A stretch of 64,000 nt of DNA, from NCBI RefSeq assembly GCF_020520285.1, contig NZ_CP084742.1, positions 4,340,001 to 4,404,000 on the forward strand. Direction: 5' to 3'. Positions 1-7,774 of this stretch are shown here, in pieces; the stretch's first letter is position 1, and every line of letters starts with the position of its first letter. The position numbers and the translations under genes are program-made. The notes under the pieces are model-generated. The model saw nothing but the letters and a program-made list of their open reading frames with translations, ran no database searches and had not been told where the DNA came from. Source of the stretch: Pseudomonas sp. L5B5. GTDB taxonomy: Bacteria > Pseudomonadota > Gammaproteobacteria > Pseudomonadales > Pseudomonadaceae.

Positions 1-1289
1 AGGAGCTGATGGCCATCGAGCGCCGTGAGTGGGGCAACTTCTACGGCTACCTGGTCAACGTCAAGGAAAACGGCAAGGTCGTTGCCGAAGGCGAAGCCGC
101 CTGGCCCGAGCTGCAAGCGCGGATCGACCGGGTGAACACCCTGGCAACCCAGCTCAAGAGCCTGGAGAAGTCCGACATCGGTGCGATCAACGCCGGCCTG
201 GAACGTATCCGCCTGCATGGTCGCAAGCTGGAGCTGGATGGCAAGATGAGCGCTGCGGCGCAGGCCGACATGGACGCCGAACGTGCCGAACTCAATGCCC
301 GTTACCAGGACATCGAGGCGCGCCTGGGCGAGCTGCATGCGCAGTTCAACCGCGACAGCCTGACCGCCCGCGATGCCAACGGCAAGGAAGTGGAGATCGG
401 CCTGGGCAAAGTGGTTCACGCCTACCAGCCGAACGCCATGGGCACCTTCACCAAGATCGGTTTCTACTTCAGCAAGGTCTGGGAATTCCTCAGTGACGAC
501 CCGCGGGAAGCCAACACCGAAGGCGGGATCTTCCCGGCCATCTTCGGCACCGTGATGATGACCCTGATCATGGCCATGATCGTCACCCCGTTCGGCGTGC
601 TGGCGGCGGTCTACCTGCGTGAATACGCCAAGCAGAACGCCCTGACCCGGGTGATCCGCATCGCGGTGAACAACCTGGCGGGGGTTCCGGCCATCGTCTA
701 CGGCGTGTTCGGCCTGGGCTTCTTCGTCTATGTGCTGGGCGGTTCGGTTGACCGCCTGTTCTTCCCTGAAGCCCTGCCGGCGCCGACCTTCGGCACCCCG
801 GGCCTGCTCTGGGCCTCGCTGACCCTGGCGCTGCTGGCGGTGCCGGTGGTGATCGTGGCCACTGAAGAAGGCCTGGCACGGATCCCGCGCACGGTGCGTG
901 AAGGTTCCCTGGCCCTGGGCGCGACCAAGGCCGAGACGCTGTGGAAGATCGTCCTGCCCATGGCCAGCCCGGCGATGATGACCGGCATGATCCTCGCGGT
1001 GGCCCGTGCCGCCGGCGAAGTGGCGCCGCTGATGCTGGTGGGCGTGGTGAAGCTGGCGCCGTCGCTGCCGCTGGATGGCAACTACCCGTACCTGCACCTG
1101 GACCAGAAGATCATGCACCTGGGCTTTCACATCTACGACGTCGGCTTCCAGAGCCCCAACGTCGAGGCTGCGCGGCCGCTGGTGTACGCCACCGCACTGC
1201 TACTGGTACTGGTGATCGCCACGCTCAACCTGTCGGCAGTCTGGATACGTAACCACCTGCGCGAGAAGTACAAGGCGCTGGACAGTTAA
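1..1289 (+). CDS. pstA: Phosphate ABC transporter permease PstA (5' end cut off by window)
   Basis: Inner-membrane permease of the high-affinity PstSCAB phosphate importer. The reading frame is open from the first base, and the first ATG (base 9) lies inside a soluble stretch with no membrane segment. Pseudomonas PstA proteins are longer than the roughly 428 residues visible, so the true start is upstream of the window. The visible part begins with a hydrophilic, partly coiled region (about 150 residues) typical of the long Pseudomonas PstA. It is followed by the transmembrane permease domain with the EAA-type loop (EGSLALGATKAETLWKIVLP) that contacts the ATPase. It is followed by pstB and phoU on the same strand. 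Family identity is certain; only the N-terminus is missing. Confidence 0.95.
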   Translation, partial: ELMAIERREWGNFYGYLVNVKENGKVVAEGEAAWPELQARIDRVNTLATQLKSLEKSDIGAINAGLERIRLHGRKLELDGKMSAAAQADMDAERAELNARYQDIEARLGELHAQFNRDSLTARDANGKEVEIGLGKVVHAYQPNAMGTFTKIGFYFSKVWEFLSDDPREANTEGGIFPAIFGTVMMTLIMAMIVTPFGVLAAVYLREYAKQNALTRVIRIAVNNLAGVPAIVYGVFGLGFFVYVLGGSVDRLFFPEALPAPTFGTPGLLWASLTLALLAVPVVIVATEEGLARIPRTVREGSLALGATKAETLWKIVLPMASPAMMTGMILAVARAAGEVAPLMLVGVVKLAPSLPLDGNYPYLHLDQKIMHLGFHIYDVGFQSPNVEAARPLVYATALLLVLVIATLNLSAVWIRNHLREKYKALDS

Positions 1290-1301
1290 TCGGCGCGCCC
1301 C

Positions 1302-1395
1302 TGTAGGAGCGAAGCTTGCTCGCGATGGGATCTTCCGGGCGCAGACAGTGCGCTGGTCTCACCCTCGTTTCGCGGGCAAGCCTCGCTCCTACCGG
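1302..1395. repeat. REPIN-type inverted repeat between pstA and pstB
   Basis: Two REP-like halves face each other. The left one begins TGTAGGAGCGAAGCTTGCTC and the right one ends GGCAAGCCTCGCTCCTACC, separated by about 45 bases. This is the short palindromic repeat class common between genes in fluorescent pseudomonads. Sitting between pstA and pstB, it may stabilise or partly terminate the upstream transcript; that role is inferred. Confidence 0.8.
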
Positions 1396-1462
1396 AAGGC
1401 GCCACCGCAGGCCTTGTCGCTGCGGTTCACTGAAACGAATTTGTTAGCGTAGGGAGTCACCC

Positions 1463-2296
1463 ATGCAACACGAAACCCACACTCACGGCATCAATATGTC
1501 TGCCCTGGGCCGCGACAAGCAGAGCCTGAGCCTGGAACAGGAAACCGTGGCCATCGAAGTGCCCGGCCTGAGCCTGTTCTACGGCGAGAAACAAGCGCTG
1601 TTCGACGTCAGCATGAACATCCCCAAGCAGCGCGTGACTGCCTTCATCGGTCCGTCCGGCTGCGGCAAGTCGACCCTGCTGCGCACCTTCAACCGCATGA
1701 ACGACCTGGTGGACGGCTGCCGCGTGGAGGGTGCGATCAACCTCTACGGCAACAACATCTACCGCAAGGGCGAAGACGTGGCCGAGCTGCGTCGCCGGGT
1801 CGGCATGGTGTTCCAGAAGCCCAACCCGTTCCCCAAGACCATCTATGAGAACGTGGTCTATGGCCTGCGCATCCAGGGCATCAACAAGAAGCGCGTGCTC
1901 GACGAAGCCGTGGAGTGGGCGCTCAAGGGCGCGGCGCTGTGGGATGAGGTCAAGGACCGCCTGCACGACTCGGCCCTGGGCCTGTCTGGCGGTCAGCAGC
2001 AGCGCCTGGTGATCGCCCGGACGATCGCCGTGGAACCTGAAGTGCTGTTGCTGGATGAACCCTGCTCGGCCCTGGACCCGATCTCGACCCTCAAGGTCGA
2101 GGAGCTGATCTACGAGCTCAAGTCCAAGTTCACCATCGTCATCGTGACTCACAACATGCAACAGGCGGCGCGGGTTTCCGACTACACCGCGTTCATGTAC
2201 ATGGGCAAGCTGGTGGAATTCGGCGACACCGATACGCTGTTCACCAACCCGGCGAAGAAGCAGACCGAAGACTACATCACAGGCAGATACGGCTAG
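1463..2296 (+). CDS. pstB: Phosphate ABC transporter ATP-binding protein PstB
   Basis: Cytoplasmic ATPase that powers PstSCA phosphate uptake and takes part in PhoR signalling with PhoU. The 277-residue protein has Walker [10 protein letters not shown] (residues 63-71), the ABC signature LSGGQQQR, Walker B EVLLLDEP and the switch His in IVTHN. The start is set by the AGGGAG ribosome site about 7 bases upstream. The first 30 residues are a polar extension before the ABC domain, seen in Pseudomonas PstB. It lies between pstA and phoU with REP-like repeats on both sides. Confidence 0.98.
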   Translation: MQHETHTHGINMSALGRDKQSLSLEQETVAIEVPGLSLFYGEKQALFDVSMNIPKQRVTAFIGPSGCGKSTLLRTFNRMNDLVDGCRVEGAINLYGNNIYRKGEDVAELRRRVGMVFQKPNPFPKTIYENVVYGLRIQGINKKRVLDEAVEWALKGAALWDEVKDRLHDSALGLSGGQQQRLVIARTIAVEPEVLLLDEPCSALDPISTLKVEELIYELKSKFTIVIVTHNMQQAARVSDYTAFMYMGKLVEFGDTDTLFTNPAKKQTEDYITGRYG

Positions 2297-2300
2297 AAAG

Positions 2301-2400
2301 CAGCTGCGAGCCGCAGGCTTCAAGCGGCAAGATAGCGGCTGTGCGCGGTATCCGGATCAATATTTAACTGCTTGAAGCTTGCGGCTTGAAGCTTGCAACT
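2301..2400. repeat. REP-like inverted repeat between pstB and phoU
   Basis: The left half (CTGCGAGCCGCAGGCTTCAAG) and the right half (CTTGAAGCTTGCGGCTTGAAG) form an imperfect inverted repeat. The same CTTGAAGCTTGC motif recurs between phoR and phoB (9130-9200), so it is a dispersed family. It fills nearly the whole gap. Confidence 0.65.
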
Positions 2401-2417
2401 TTCGCGGAGCGAACACG

Positions 2418-3179
2418 ATGATTTCGAAGGAAGGCTTAACCCATCACATCTCCCAGCAGTTCAATGCCGAGCTGGAAGAGGTACGCAGCCATCTGCTGGC
2501 CATGGGCGGGCTGGTGGAGAAGCAGGTCAACGACGCCGTCACCGCGCTGATCGAGGCCGACTCCGGGCTGGCCCAGCAAGTGCGCGAGATCGACGAGCAG
2601 ATCAACCAGATGGAGCGCAACATCGACGAGGAGTGCCTGCGCATCCTCGCCCGTCGCCAGCCTGCGGCTTCCGACCTGCGCCTGATCATCAGCATCTCCA
2701 AGTCGGTGATCGACCTGGAGCGCATCGGCGACGAAGCCACCAAGATCGCCCGCCGGGCCATCCAGCTGTGCGAAGAGGGCGAAGCCCCGCGTGGCTACGT
2801 GGAAGTGCGGCATATCGGCGACCAGGTGCGCAACATGGTGCGCGATGCCCTGGATGCCTTTGCCCGCTTCGATGCCGACCTGGCCCTGTCGGTGGCCCAG
2901 TACGACAAGATCATCGACCGTGAGTACAAGACCGCGCTGCGTGAGCTGGCCACCTACATGATGGAAGACCCACGCTCTATCTCACGGGTCTTGAGCATCA
3001 TCTGGGTATTGCGTTCGCTGGAGCGGATCGGCGATCACGCGCGCAACATTTCCGAGCTGGTGATCTACCTGGTACGCGGCACCGATGTCCGCCATCTGGG
3101 CCTCAAGCGCATGAAGGAAGAAGTTGAAGGATCGAGCAGCGAATCCGCTAATGTTCCAGGTGAAGCTGACGATAATTAA
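2418..3179 (+). CDS. phoU: Phosphate signalling regulator PhoU
   Basis: Cytoplasmic helical protein that links the Pst transporter to PhoR and silences the Pho regulon when phosphate is plentiful. The 253-residue frame holds the two tandem PhoU three-helix repeats. Each has the metal-binding E/D-rich signature (ERIGDEATKIA near residue 95; ERIGDHARNISE near residue 200). The start at MISKEGLTHHIS is chosen because family members begin here and GCGGAG precedes it; an in-frame ATG 39 bases upstream falls in the REP-like repeat. A strong terminator follows directly. Confidence 0.97.
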   Translation: MISKEGLTHHISQQFNAELEEVRSHLLAMGGLVEKQVNDAVTALIEADSGLAQQVREIDEQINQMERNIDEECLRILARRQPAASDLRLIISISKSVIDLERIGDEATKIARRAIQLCEEGEAPRGYVEVRHIGDQVRNMVRDALDAFARFDADLALSVAQYDKIIDREYKTALRELATYMMEDPRSISRVLSIIWVLRSLERIGDHARNISELVIYLVRGTDVRHLGLKRMKEEVEGSSSESANVPGEADDN

Positions 3180-3195
3180 GATTGCCCGAGAAGAG

Positions 3196-3223
3196 CGCCC
3201 GGCCTTTTGGCCGGGCGTTTTTG
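3196..3223 (+). terminator. Rho-independent terminator of the pst-phoU operon
   Basis: A perfect 9-bp GC stem CGCCCGGCC / GGCCGGGCG with a TTTT loop is followed by TTTTTG. It starts 16 bases after the phoU stop. Confidence 0.93.
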
Positions 3224-3345
3224 TTTGCGGCCCTTGAATTCGAAAAGCAGCACCCGCGAACGAAAAGTCCCGGCGTGACTGAAGAGTTTTGGCAAAGTGC
3301 CATCAGCCAGCGTTATGCTTGCCGGGATTTTTAGAGGGGTGGTCG

Positions 3346-4296
3346 ATGAGTAAGGTAAGTGTGTTGGTGGTGGACGACGCTTCGTTCATTCGTGACCTGG
3401 TGAAGAAGTGCCTGCGCAACTACTTCCCCGGAATCAAGATCGAAGATGCAGTCAACGGCAAGAAGGCCCAGGCGATGCTCGCCCGCGAAGCCTTCGACCT
3501 GGTCCTGTGCGACTGGGAAATGCCGGAAATGTCCGGTCTGGAACTGCTGACCTGGTGCCGTGGGCAGGAAGCGCTCAAGACCATGCCGTTCGTCATGGTG
3601 ACCAGCCGGGGCGACAAGGAAAACGTGGTGCAGGCGATCCAGGCCGGGGTTTCCGGTTATGTCAGCAAGCCGTTCACCAACGAGCAGCTGCTGACCAAGG
3701 TCAAGCAGGCGCTGAACAAGGTCGGCAAGCTCGACACCCTGATGAACAGTGCGCCGACCAAGATGAACTCGGCCTTCGGCAACGACTCCCTGAGCGCCCT
3801 GACCGGCGGCAAGGCGGCCGTGGTGGGGGCTTCGGCTCCGGTCAACCCGTTCGCCAAGCCGGCGGCCCCAGCTCCGGCCCCGGCAGCTGCTGCGCCGGCT
3901 CGCGGTTTGCTCAACAGCCCTCCGGTCAAGGCGCCTGCTGCCGCCCCCGCGGCAAGCGGCGGCCGTGGCCAGGGCCAGTTGCGGCTGTCCAGCGGCAACC
4001 AGCAGTGTGTGATCAAGGCCTTGAGCATCAAGGAGGCGTTGCTGGTAGTGAAGCGTACCGACAACCTGCCACAGGTCCTGGAGAGCGCGGTGCTGGATCT
4101 GGAGCAGGGCGACAACGCCGAAGTGGCACGGCTCAACGGCTACCTGCATGCGGTGGTGGCGCTCGAGCCCAAGCCCGACAGCGAATGGCTGCAGTTGACC
4201 TTCCGCTTCGTCGACCAGGATGCGCAGAAGCTCGACTACATCTCCCGCCTGATCGCCCGCGGCACGGCGCAGAAGCATTTCGTTCCCGGCGCCTGA
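3346..4296 (+). CDS. Orphan response regulator, CheY-like receiver with PilZ-like C-terminus
   Basis: Two-component receiver of 316 residues. The N-terminal receiver (about 1-125) has the acidic pair D10/D11, the phospho-acceptor D56 in LVLCDWEMP, and the conserved K of SKPF. An Ala/Pro-rich linker (about 150-205) joins it to a C-terminal domain of about 110 residues (RLSSGNQQCVIKALSIKEAL onward) that looks like a PilZ-type or related beta-barrel; this reading is weak. There is no HTH or output enzyme motif. The start MSKVSVLVVDD follows an AGAGGGG ribosome site. The neighbour of phoU in P. aeruginosa (PA5364, from memory) has the same type of product. No cognate kinase lies beside it, and its output is unknown. 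Confidence 0.8.
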   Translation: MSKVSVLVVDDASFIRDLVKKCLRNYFPGIKIEDAVNGKKAQAMLAREAFDLVLCDWEMPEMSGLELLTWCRGQEALKTMPFVMVTSRGDKENVVQAIQAGVSGYVSKPFTNEQLLTKVKQALNKVGKLDTLMNSAPTKMNSAFGNDSLSALTGGKAAVVGASAPVNPFAKPAAPAPAPAAAAPARGLLNSPPVKAPAAAPAASGGRGQGQLRLSSGNQQCVIKALSIKEALLVVKRTDNLPQVLESAVLDLEQGDNAEVARLNGYLHAVVALEPKPDSEWLQLTFRFVDQDAQKLDYISRLIARGTAQKHFVPGA

Positions 4297-4306
4297 TCCT
4301 CCCCGC

Positions 4307-4352
4307 GCACATCAGTGCAGGCACTGGCAAGCCAGCTCCTGCACTGATGTGC
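4307..4352. repeat. REP-derived hairpin after the response regulator
   Basis: A perfect 15-bp inverted repeat (GCACATCAGTGCAGG / CCTGCACTGATGTGC) encloses GGCAAGCCAGCT-type sequence typical of fluorescent Pseudomonas REPs. It starts about 10 bases past the stop codon. No T run follows, so it is more likely a 3'-end stabiliser than a classical terminator. Confidence 0.75.
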
Positions 4353-4519
4353 AAATCTGCTGGAAACACTTTCCCACACAGGTTTTTTGCCAACCGCCCA
4401 GGTCGGCTGCTGCGCTACCCCTCGATCCTGCCAACAACACGCAACACTTGGCCATAACCCTCAGGCCGCGGGGCTTGGCCGACTTTGCGCCGTACGTCTG
4501 ATTAATTGTCTCGTGCTTG

Positions 4520-4543
4520 ATTTATATCTGTTTGGATATAAAT
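4520..4543. promoter_or_regulatory. Palindromic operator of the HigBA-type operon
   Basis: A perfect 9-bp inverted repeat ATTTATATC / GATATAAAT is separated by 6 bases, in an AT-rich island about 117 bases before the toxin start. The right arm contains TATAAA, a plausible -10 box. XRE antitoxins of this type usually bind such palindromes and repress their own operon. The binding is inferred. Confidence 0.65.
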
Positions 4544-4659
4544 TGCAGGGAGCGCTCTACCTGATTCACCCCTTGCGGCCATGCCTTGAAACAACCCGGT
4601 GCGGCCAGCCCTGGCAGTCTTGATTAGCCTTGCTCCTGGTCATTAACAGGAGAAGTTCA

Positions 4660-4995
4660 ATGCCCAGGCACAAGGATGTGGTGTTTGTCGGGAGCGCGCT
4701 GCGGGATCTCAGGGCATTCCCTGAAGATGCCCGTCGGGCTGCCGGGTTTCAGCTGGATCTGCTGCAGCGGGGCGAACAGCCCTACGATTGCAGGTCGGTG
4801 AAAACCATCGGCCCGAGTGTTTTCGAAATTAGGATTCATGAAGATTCAGGGGCGTTTCGGGTGTTTTATGTGGTCAGGCGGCCTGCAGCTATCTATGTGC
4901 TGCACGCGGTGCGCAAGACCACCCGCAAGACCGAAGCGCGGGATATCGAGCTGGCTCGTGCCAGATTTCAGCAAGCAGGTTCATGCCATGACTGA
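4660..4995 (+). CDS. HigB/RelE-family toxin (phage Gp49-like)
   Basis: Likely ribosome-dependent mRNA interferase of a type II toxin-antitoxin system. The 111-residue basic protein has the RelE/Gp49 pattern: FVGSALRDLRAFPEDARRAAG at the N-terminus, then VKTIGPSVFEIRI, FRVFYVV and the C-terminal block VLHAVRKTTRKTEARDIELARARF. The ATG at 4660 is preceded by AACAGGAGAAG. It is toxin-first, as in HigBA, and overlaps the antitoxin by 8 bases (ATGACTGA), so translation is coupled. It sits between two genes that are neighbours in P. aeruginosa (from memory), which suggests insertion. Confidence 0.88.
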   Translation: MPRHKDVVFVGSALRDLRAFPEDARRAAGFQLDLLQRGEQPYDCRSVKTIGPSVFEIRIHEDSGAFRVFYVVRRPAAIYVLHAVRKTTRKTEARDIELARARFQQAGSCHD

Positions 4996-5302
4996 CCAAC
5001 AGATCAACCAGCGCTTTGCCAGTGTCTGGGATGCCCTTGAAGCCACCCCCCAGGAGGCCGCCAACATGCGCCTGCGGGCCAAACTGATGCTGGAACTGGG
5101 CAAGACCGTGCAGGCCTGGGGAGTGTCGCAGAAAGAGGCGGCCAAGCGCCTCAATATCACCCAGCCCCGGCTCAACGATGTGCTTAGCGGCAGGATCAAC
5201 AAGTTCTCCCTCGATGCGCTGGTCAACCTCTGCGAGGCCACGCAGATGGGGGTGGACATTCACTTCGGTGCTGGCGGCATCGAGCCCCTGGCGCCCGCCT
5301 GA
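4988..5302 (+). CDS. XRE/HigA-family antitoxin
   Basis: DNA-binding antitoxin paired with the upstream RelE-like toxin. The 104-residue protein contains a helix-turn-helix (WGVSQKEAAKRL-NITQPRLNDVLSG, about residues 45-68) of the HTH_37 type found in antitoxins of Gp49-like toxins. The start MTDQQINQRF overlaps the toxin stop. It presumably neutralises the toxin and represses the operon through the palindrome at 4520-4543. Confidence 0.88.
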   Translation: MTDQQINQRFASVWDALEATPQEAANMRLRAKLMLELGKTVQAWGVSQKEAAKRLNITQPRLNDVLSGRINKFSLDALVNLCEATQMGVDIHFGAGGIEPLAPA

Positions 5303-5362
5303 TTCATACAACCTCCATATCGGCTTGCTAGCGTGAGGCATACCCTGCCAAGAAGCTGCCCA

Positions 5363-6262
5363 ATGTTCCTACGCCTGCTGTTCCTTTGTGGCCTGTCCAT
5401 GGTCGCCAGTTCGCTGGCGGCGACGACGGTCTACAAGTCTGTCGATGCCGATGGTGTGGTGTCCTACAGCGATCGGCCTTCGCCGGGGGCGCAGGCGTTC
5501 GTGTTCCGTGATCGCATGGAGGAACACCTGGAGCGCCAGGTGCGCCTGGATATCCAGAAGCACAAGGGTGTGGACGCGCTGTATGTACGTAACGACCTAT
5601 ACGCGCCGGTGGAGGTGGAGTTGGGCTTTGCCGGGCTGAACAACGTCAGTGGTGCACCCGGGCAGCCGATCCGCCGGGTGCTGCCGGCCCGCAGCAGGCA
5701 ACGCCTGGCACTGTTGACGGCGACCCGCAGCAATCAGCCCCTGAGCTATGTCCCCAGGTTTCGTTACTCCCTGGGCGATCCGATAGGGGCCGCTCAGGCC
5801 TACCGCTATCCCCTGCCCTGGCGAGGCGGGCCATTTCGCCTGACCCAGGGTGCCAACGGCCAGTACAGCCATTTCAGCCCCAAGAGCCGCTATGCGATGG
5901 ACATCGCGATGCCGGTGGGCACGCCGATCATCGCGGCCCGTGGCGGGGTGGTGGTCAAGACCGAGAATGCCCAGAGTGGCCGGGGCGACAATCCAGCCGG
6001 CAATTTCGTCCGGGTGCTGCACGACGACGGCACCATGGGCGTGTACCTGCATCTCAAGCAAGGGTCGGTGAGCGTGCGCGAGGGCCAGCGAGTGGCGGTG
6101 GGCAGCCCGCTGGGGCTTTCGGGCAACACCGGTAACAGCAGCGGGCCGCACCTGCACTTCGTGGTGCAGCGCAACACCGGGTTGGGGCTGGTGTCGATTC
6201 CCTATCAGTTCAGCCAGCCCCTGGGGGAGCTGCCGAACTTTGCCTTGGGCAATACTAAATAG
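5363..6262 (+). CDS. Exported DUF4124 / M23-family peptidase-like protein
   Basis: Periplasmic protein, probably a murein endopeptidase or a relative. The start MFLRLLFLCGL gives a signal peptide ending near SSLAA (residues 1-19). It is followed by a DUF4124 module (TTVYKSVDADGVVSYSDRPSP), a beta-rich middle, and a C-terminal M23/LytM domain with YLHLKQGSV and GPHLHFV, which supply two of the expected histidines. The classic HxxxD zinc motif reads RYAMD here, so the first His is replaced by Arg. A His sits six residues earlier (SHFSPKS) and could substitute. Whether it cleaves is therefore uncertain. The neighbour set (CNNM protein, phoR, phoB) matches P. aeruginosa PA5363 from memory. Confidence 0.85.
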   Translation: MFLRLLFLCGLSMVASSLAATTVYKSVDADGVVSYSDRPSPGAQAFVFRDRMEEHLERQVRLDIQKHKGVDALYVRNDLYAPVEVELGFAGLNNVSGAPGQPIRRVLPARSRQRLALLTATRSNQPLSYVPRFRYSLGDPIGAAQAYRYPLPWRGGPFRLTQGANGQYSHFSPKSRYAMDIAMPVGTPIIAARGGVVVKTENAQSGRGDNPAGNFVRVLHDDGTMGVYLHLKQGSVSVREGQRVAVGSPLGLSGNTGNSSGPHLHFVVQRNTGLGLVSIPYQFSQPLGELPNFALGNTK

Positions 6263-6316
6263 GGGAGCGATGGCCAGCCGGCTCGCACCGGAGCCGACTG
6301 GCTGGCGAGGGCTCGA

Positions 6317-7657
6317 TCAGTCGAGCATCAGGACCTTGGCCAGGATGATCTTCGGCCCCTTCATCTTCTTGATGATGATGCGCAGGCCTTCGACTTCCAG
6401 CACTTCTTCCTCTTCCGGCACCCGTTTCAGGGTCTCGTACACCAGGCCGGCAAGGGTCTCGGCCTCGATATGGTCCAGGTCGATGCCCAGCAGGCGCTCG
6501 ACCTTGAACAGCGGGGTATCACCGCGTACCAGCAGCTTGCCTGGCTGGTAGGCGAGGATGCCGCGCTCGGTCTTGCGATGTTCGTCCTGGATGTCGCCCA
6601 CCAGCACTTCAAGCACGTCTTCCATGGTCAGGTAGCCGATCACCTTGCCGTCGGCTTCCTCCACCAGGGCGAAGTGCGAGCCGCCCTTGCGGAACTGTTC
6701 CAGCAACTGGGACAGCGGCATATGCCGCGATACGCGTTCCAACGGACGGGTCAGCTCGGCCAGGTTGAACGACGCCGGGATATGGTCCAGGGCCGCCAGT
6801 TCCAGCAGCAGGTCCTTGATGTGCAGCAAGCCGATGAACTCGTTGCGCTCACTGTCATGGACCGGGTAACGGCTGAACTTGTGGCGGCGGAACAGCGCCA
6901 GGACGTCCTTGAGCGGCGCCGTGGAGTCGACGCTGATCAGGTCTTCGCGGGAGTTGGCCCAGTCCACCACTTCCAGCTCGCCCATTTCCACCGCCGAGGC
7001 CAGTACCCGCATGCCCTGGTCGCTTGGGTCCTGGCCGCGGCTGGAGTGCAGGATCAGCTTGAGTTCTTCACGGCTGTAGTGATGCTCGTGATGCGGGCCG
7101 GGCTCGCCCTGGCCGGCGATGCGCAGGATGGTATTGGCGCTGGCGTTGAGCAGGTAGATGGCCGGGTACATCAGCCAGTAGAACAGGTAAAGCGGCACGG
7201 CGGTCCACAGCGACAGCAGCTCCGGCTTGCGGATCGCCCAAGACTTGGGCGCCAGTTCGCCGACCACGATGTGCAGGTAGGAAATGATGAAGAATGCAGT
7301 GAAGAACGACACGCCGCGGATCACTTCCGGGGAGCTCACGCCCACGGCGCCCAGCAGGGGCTCCAGCAGGTGGGCGAACGCAGGCTCGCCGACCCAGCCC
7401 AAGCCCAGGGAGGCCAGGGTGATGCCCAGCTGGCAGGCCGAGAGATAGGCATCGAGCTGGTTGTGCACGGTGCGCAGGATCTGCCCGCGCCAGCCGTTCT
7501 TGTGGGCGATGGCTTCGACGCGGGTCGAGCGCAGCTTGACCATGGCGAACTCGGCGGCCACGAAGAAGCCGTTGAGCACAACCAGGATCAGAGCGAAAAG
7601 AATCATGCCGAAGTCGGCGAACAGAGACGCGAGGGTAAAACCAGGGGAAGGGTCCAT
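6317..7657 (-). CDS. CNNM/CBS/CorC_HlyC family membrane protein
   Basis: Probable cation (Mg2+/Co2+) transport or efflux-linked membrane protein of 446 residues. It has an N-terminal CNNM (DUF21) domain with membrane segments (about 15-35, 80-100, 120-140, 150-175) and the family motif FFVAAEFAMVKLR. A pair of CBS domains follows (about 220-345; FSRYPVHDS, VIGYLTMEDVLEVLVGDI), then a C-terminal CorC_HlyC domain (375-446). Proteins of this family are often labelled hemolysin-like, but that activity is not implied. It lies downstream of phoR on the same strand with a gap of 117 bases; cotranscription is possible but not shown. Confidence 0.92.
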   Translation of the reverse strand: MDPSPGFTLASLFADFGMILFALILVVLNGFFVAAEFAMVKLRSTRVEAIAHKNGWRGQILRTVHNQLDAYLSACQLGITLASLGLGWVGEPAFAHLLEPLLGAVGVSSPEVIRGVSFFTAFFIISYLHIVVGELAPKSWAIRKPELLSLWTAVPLYLFYWLMYPAIYLLNASANTILRIAGQGEPGPHHEHHYSREELKLILHSSRGQDPSDQGMRVLASAVEMGELEVVDWANSREDLISVDSTAPLKDVLALFRRHKFSRYPVHDSERNEFIGLLHIKDLLLELAALDHIPASFNLAELTRPLERVSRHMPLSQLLEQFRKGGSHFALVEEADGKVIGYLTMEDVLEVLVGDIQDEHRKTERGILAYQPGKLLVRGDTPLFKVERLLGIDLDHIEAETLAGLVYETLKRVPEEEEVLEVEGLRIIIKKMKGPKIILAKVLMLD

Positions 7658-7774
7658 GATGGGGTTTTGCGGGTTCCATGTATTCGAAAAAGAGGGCGAT
7701 ACGGTGCCTGGAGCGCAGGCACAAGCTACGCAATGTAGCGGCTGACAGGGCGATTGCCTAGGGGGAGGCCGCTG

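Larger units (their letters stand above)
4297..4659. other. 363-base intergenic region before the toxin-antitoxin pair
   Basis: It holds a REP-derived hairpin (4307-4352) and the palindromic operator candidate (4520-4543). The remainder shows no convincing gene. The segment around 4490-4550 is clearly richer in A and T than its surroundings, consistent with a promoter and with acquisition together with the toxin-antitoxin genes. Confidence 0.6.
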
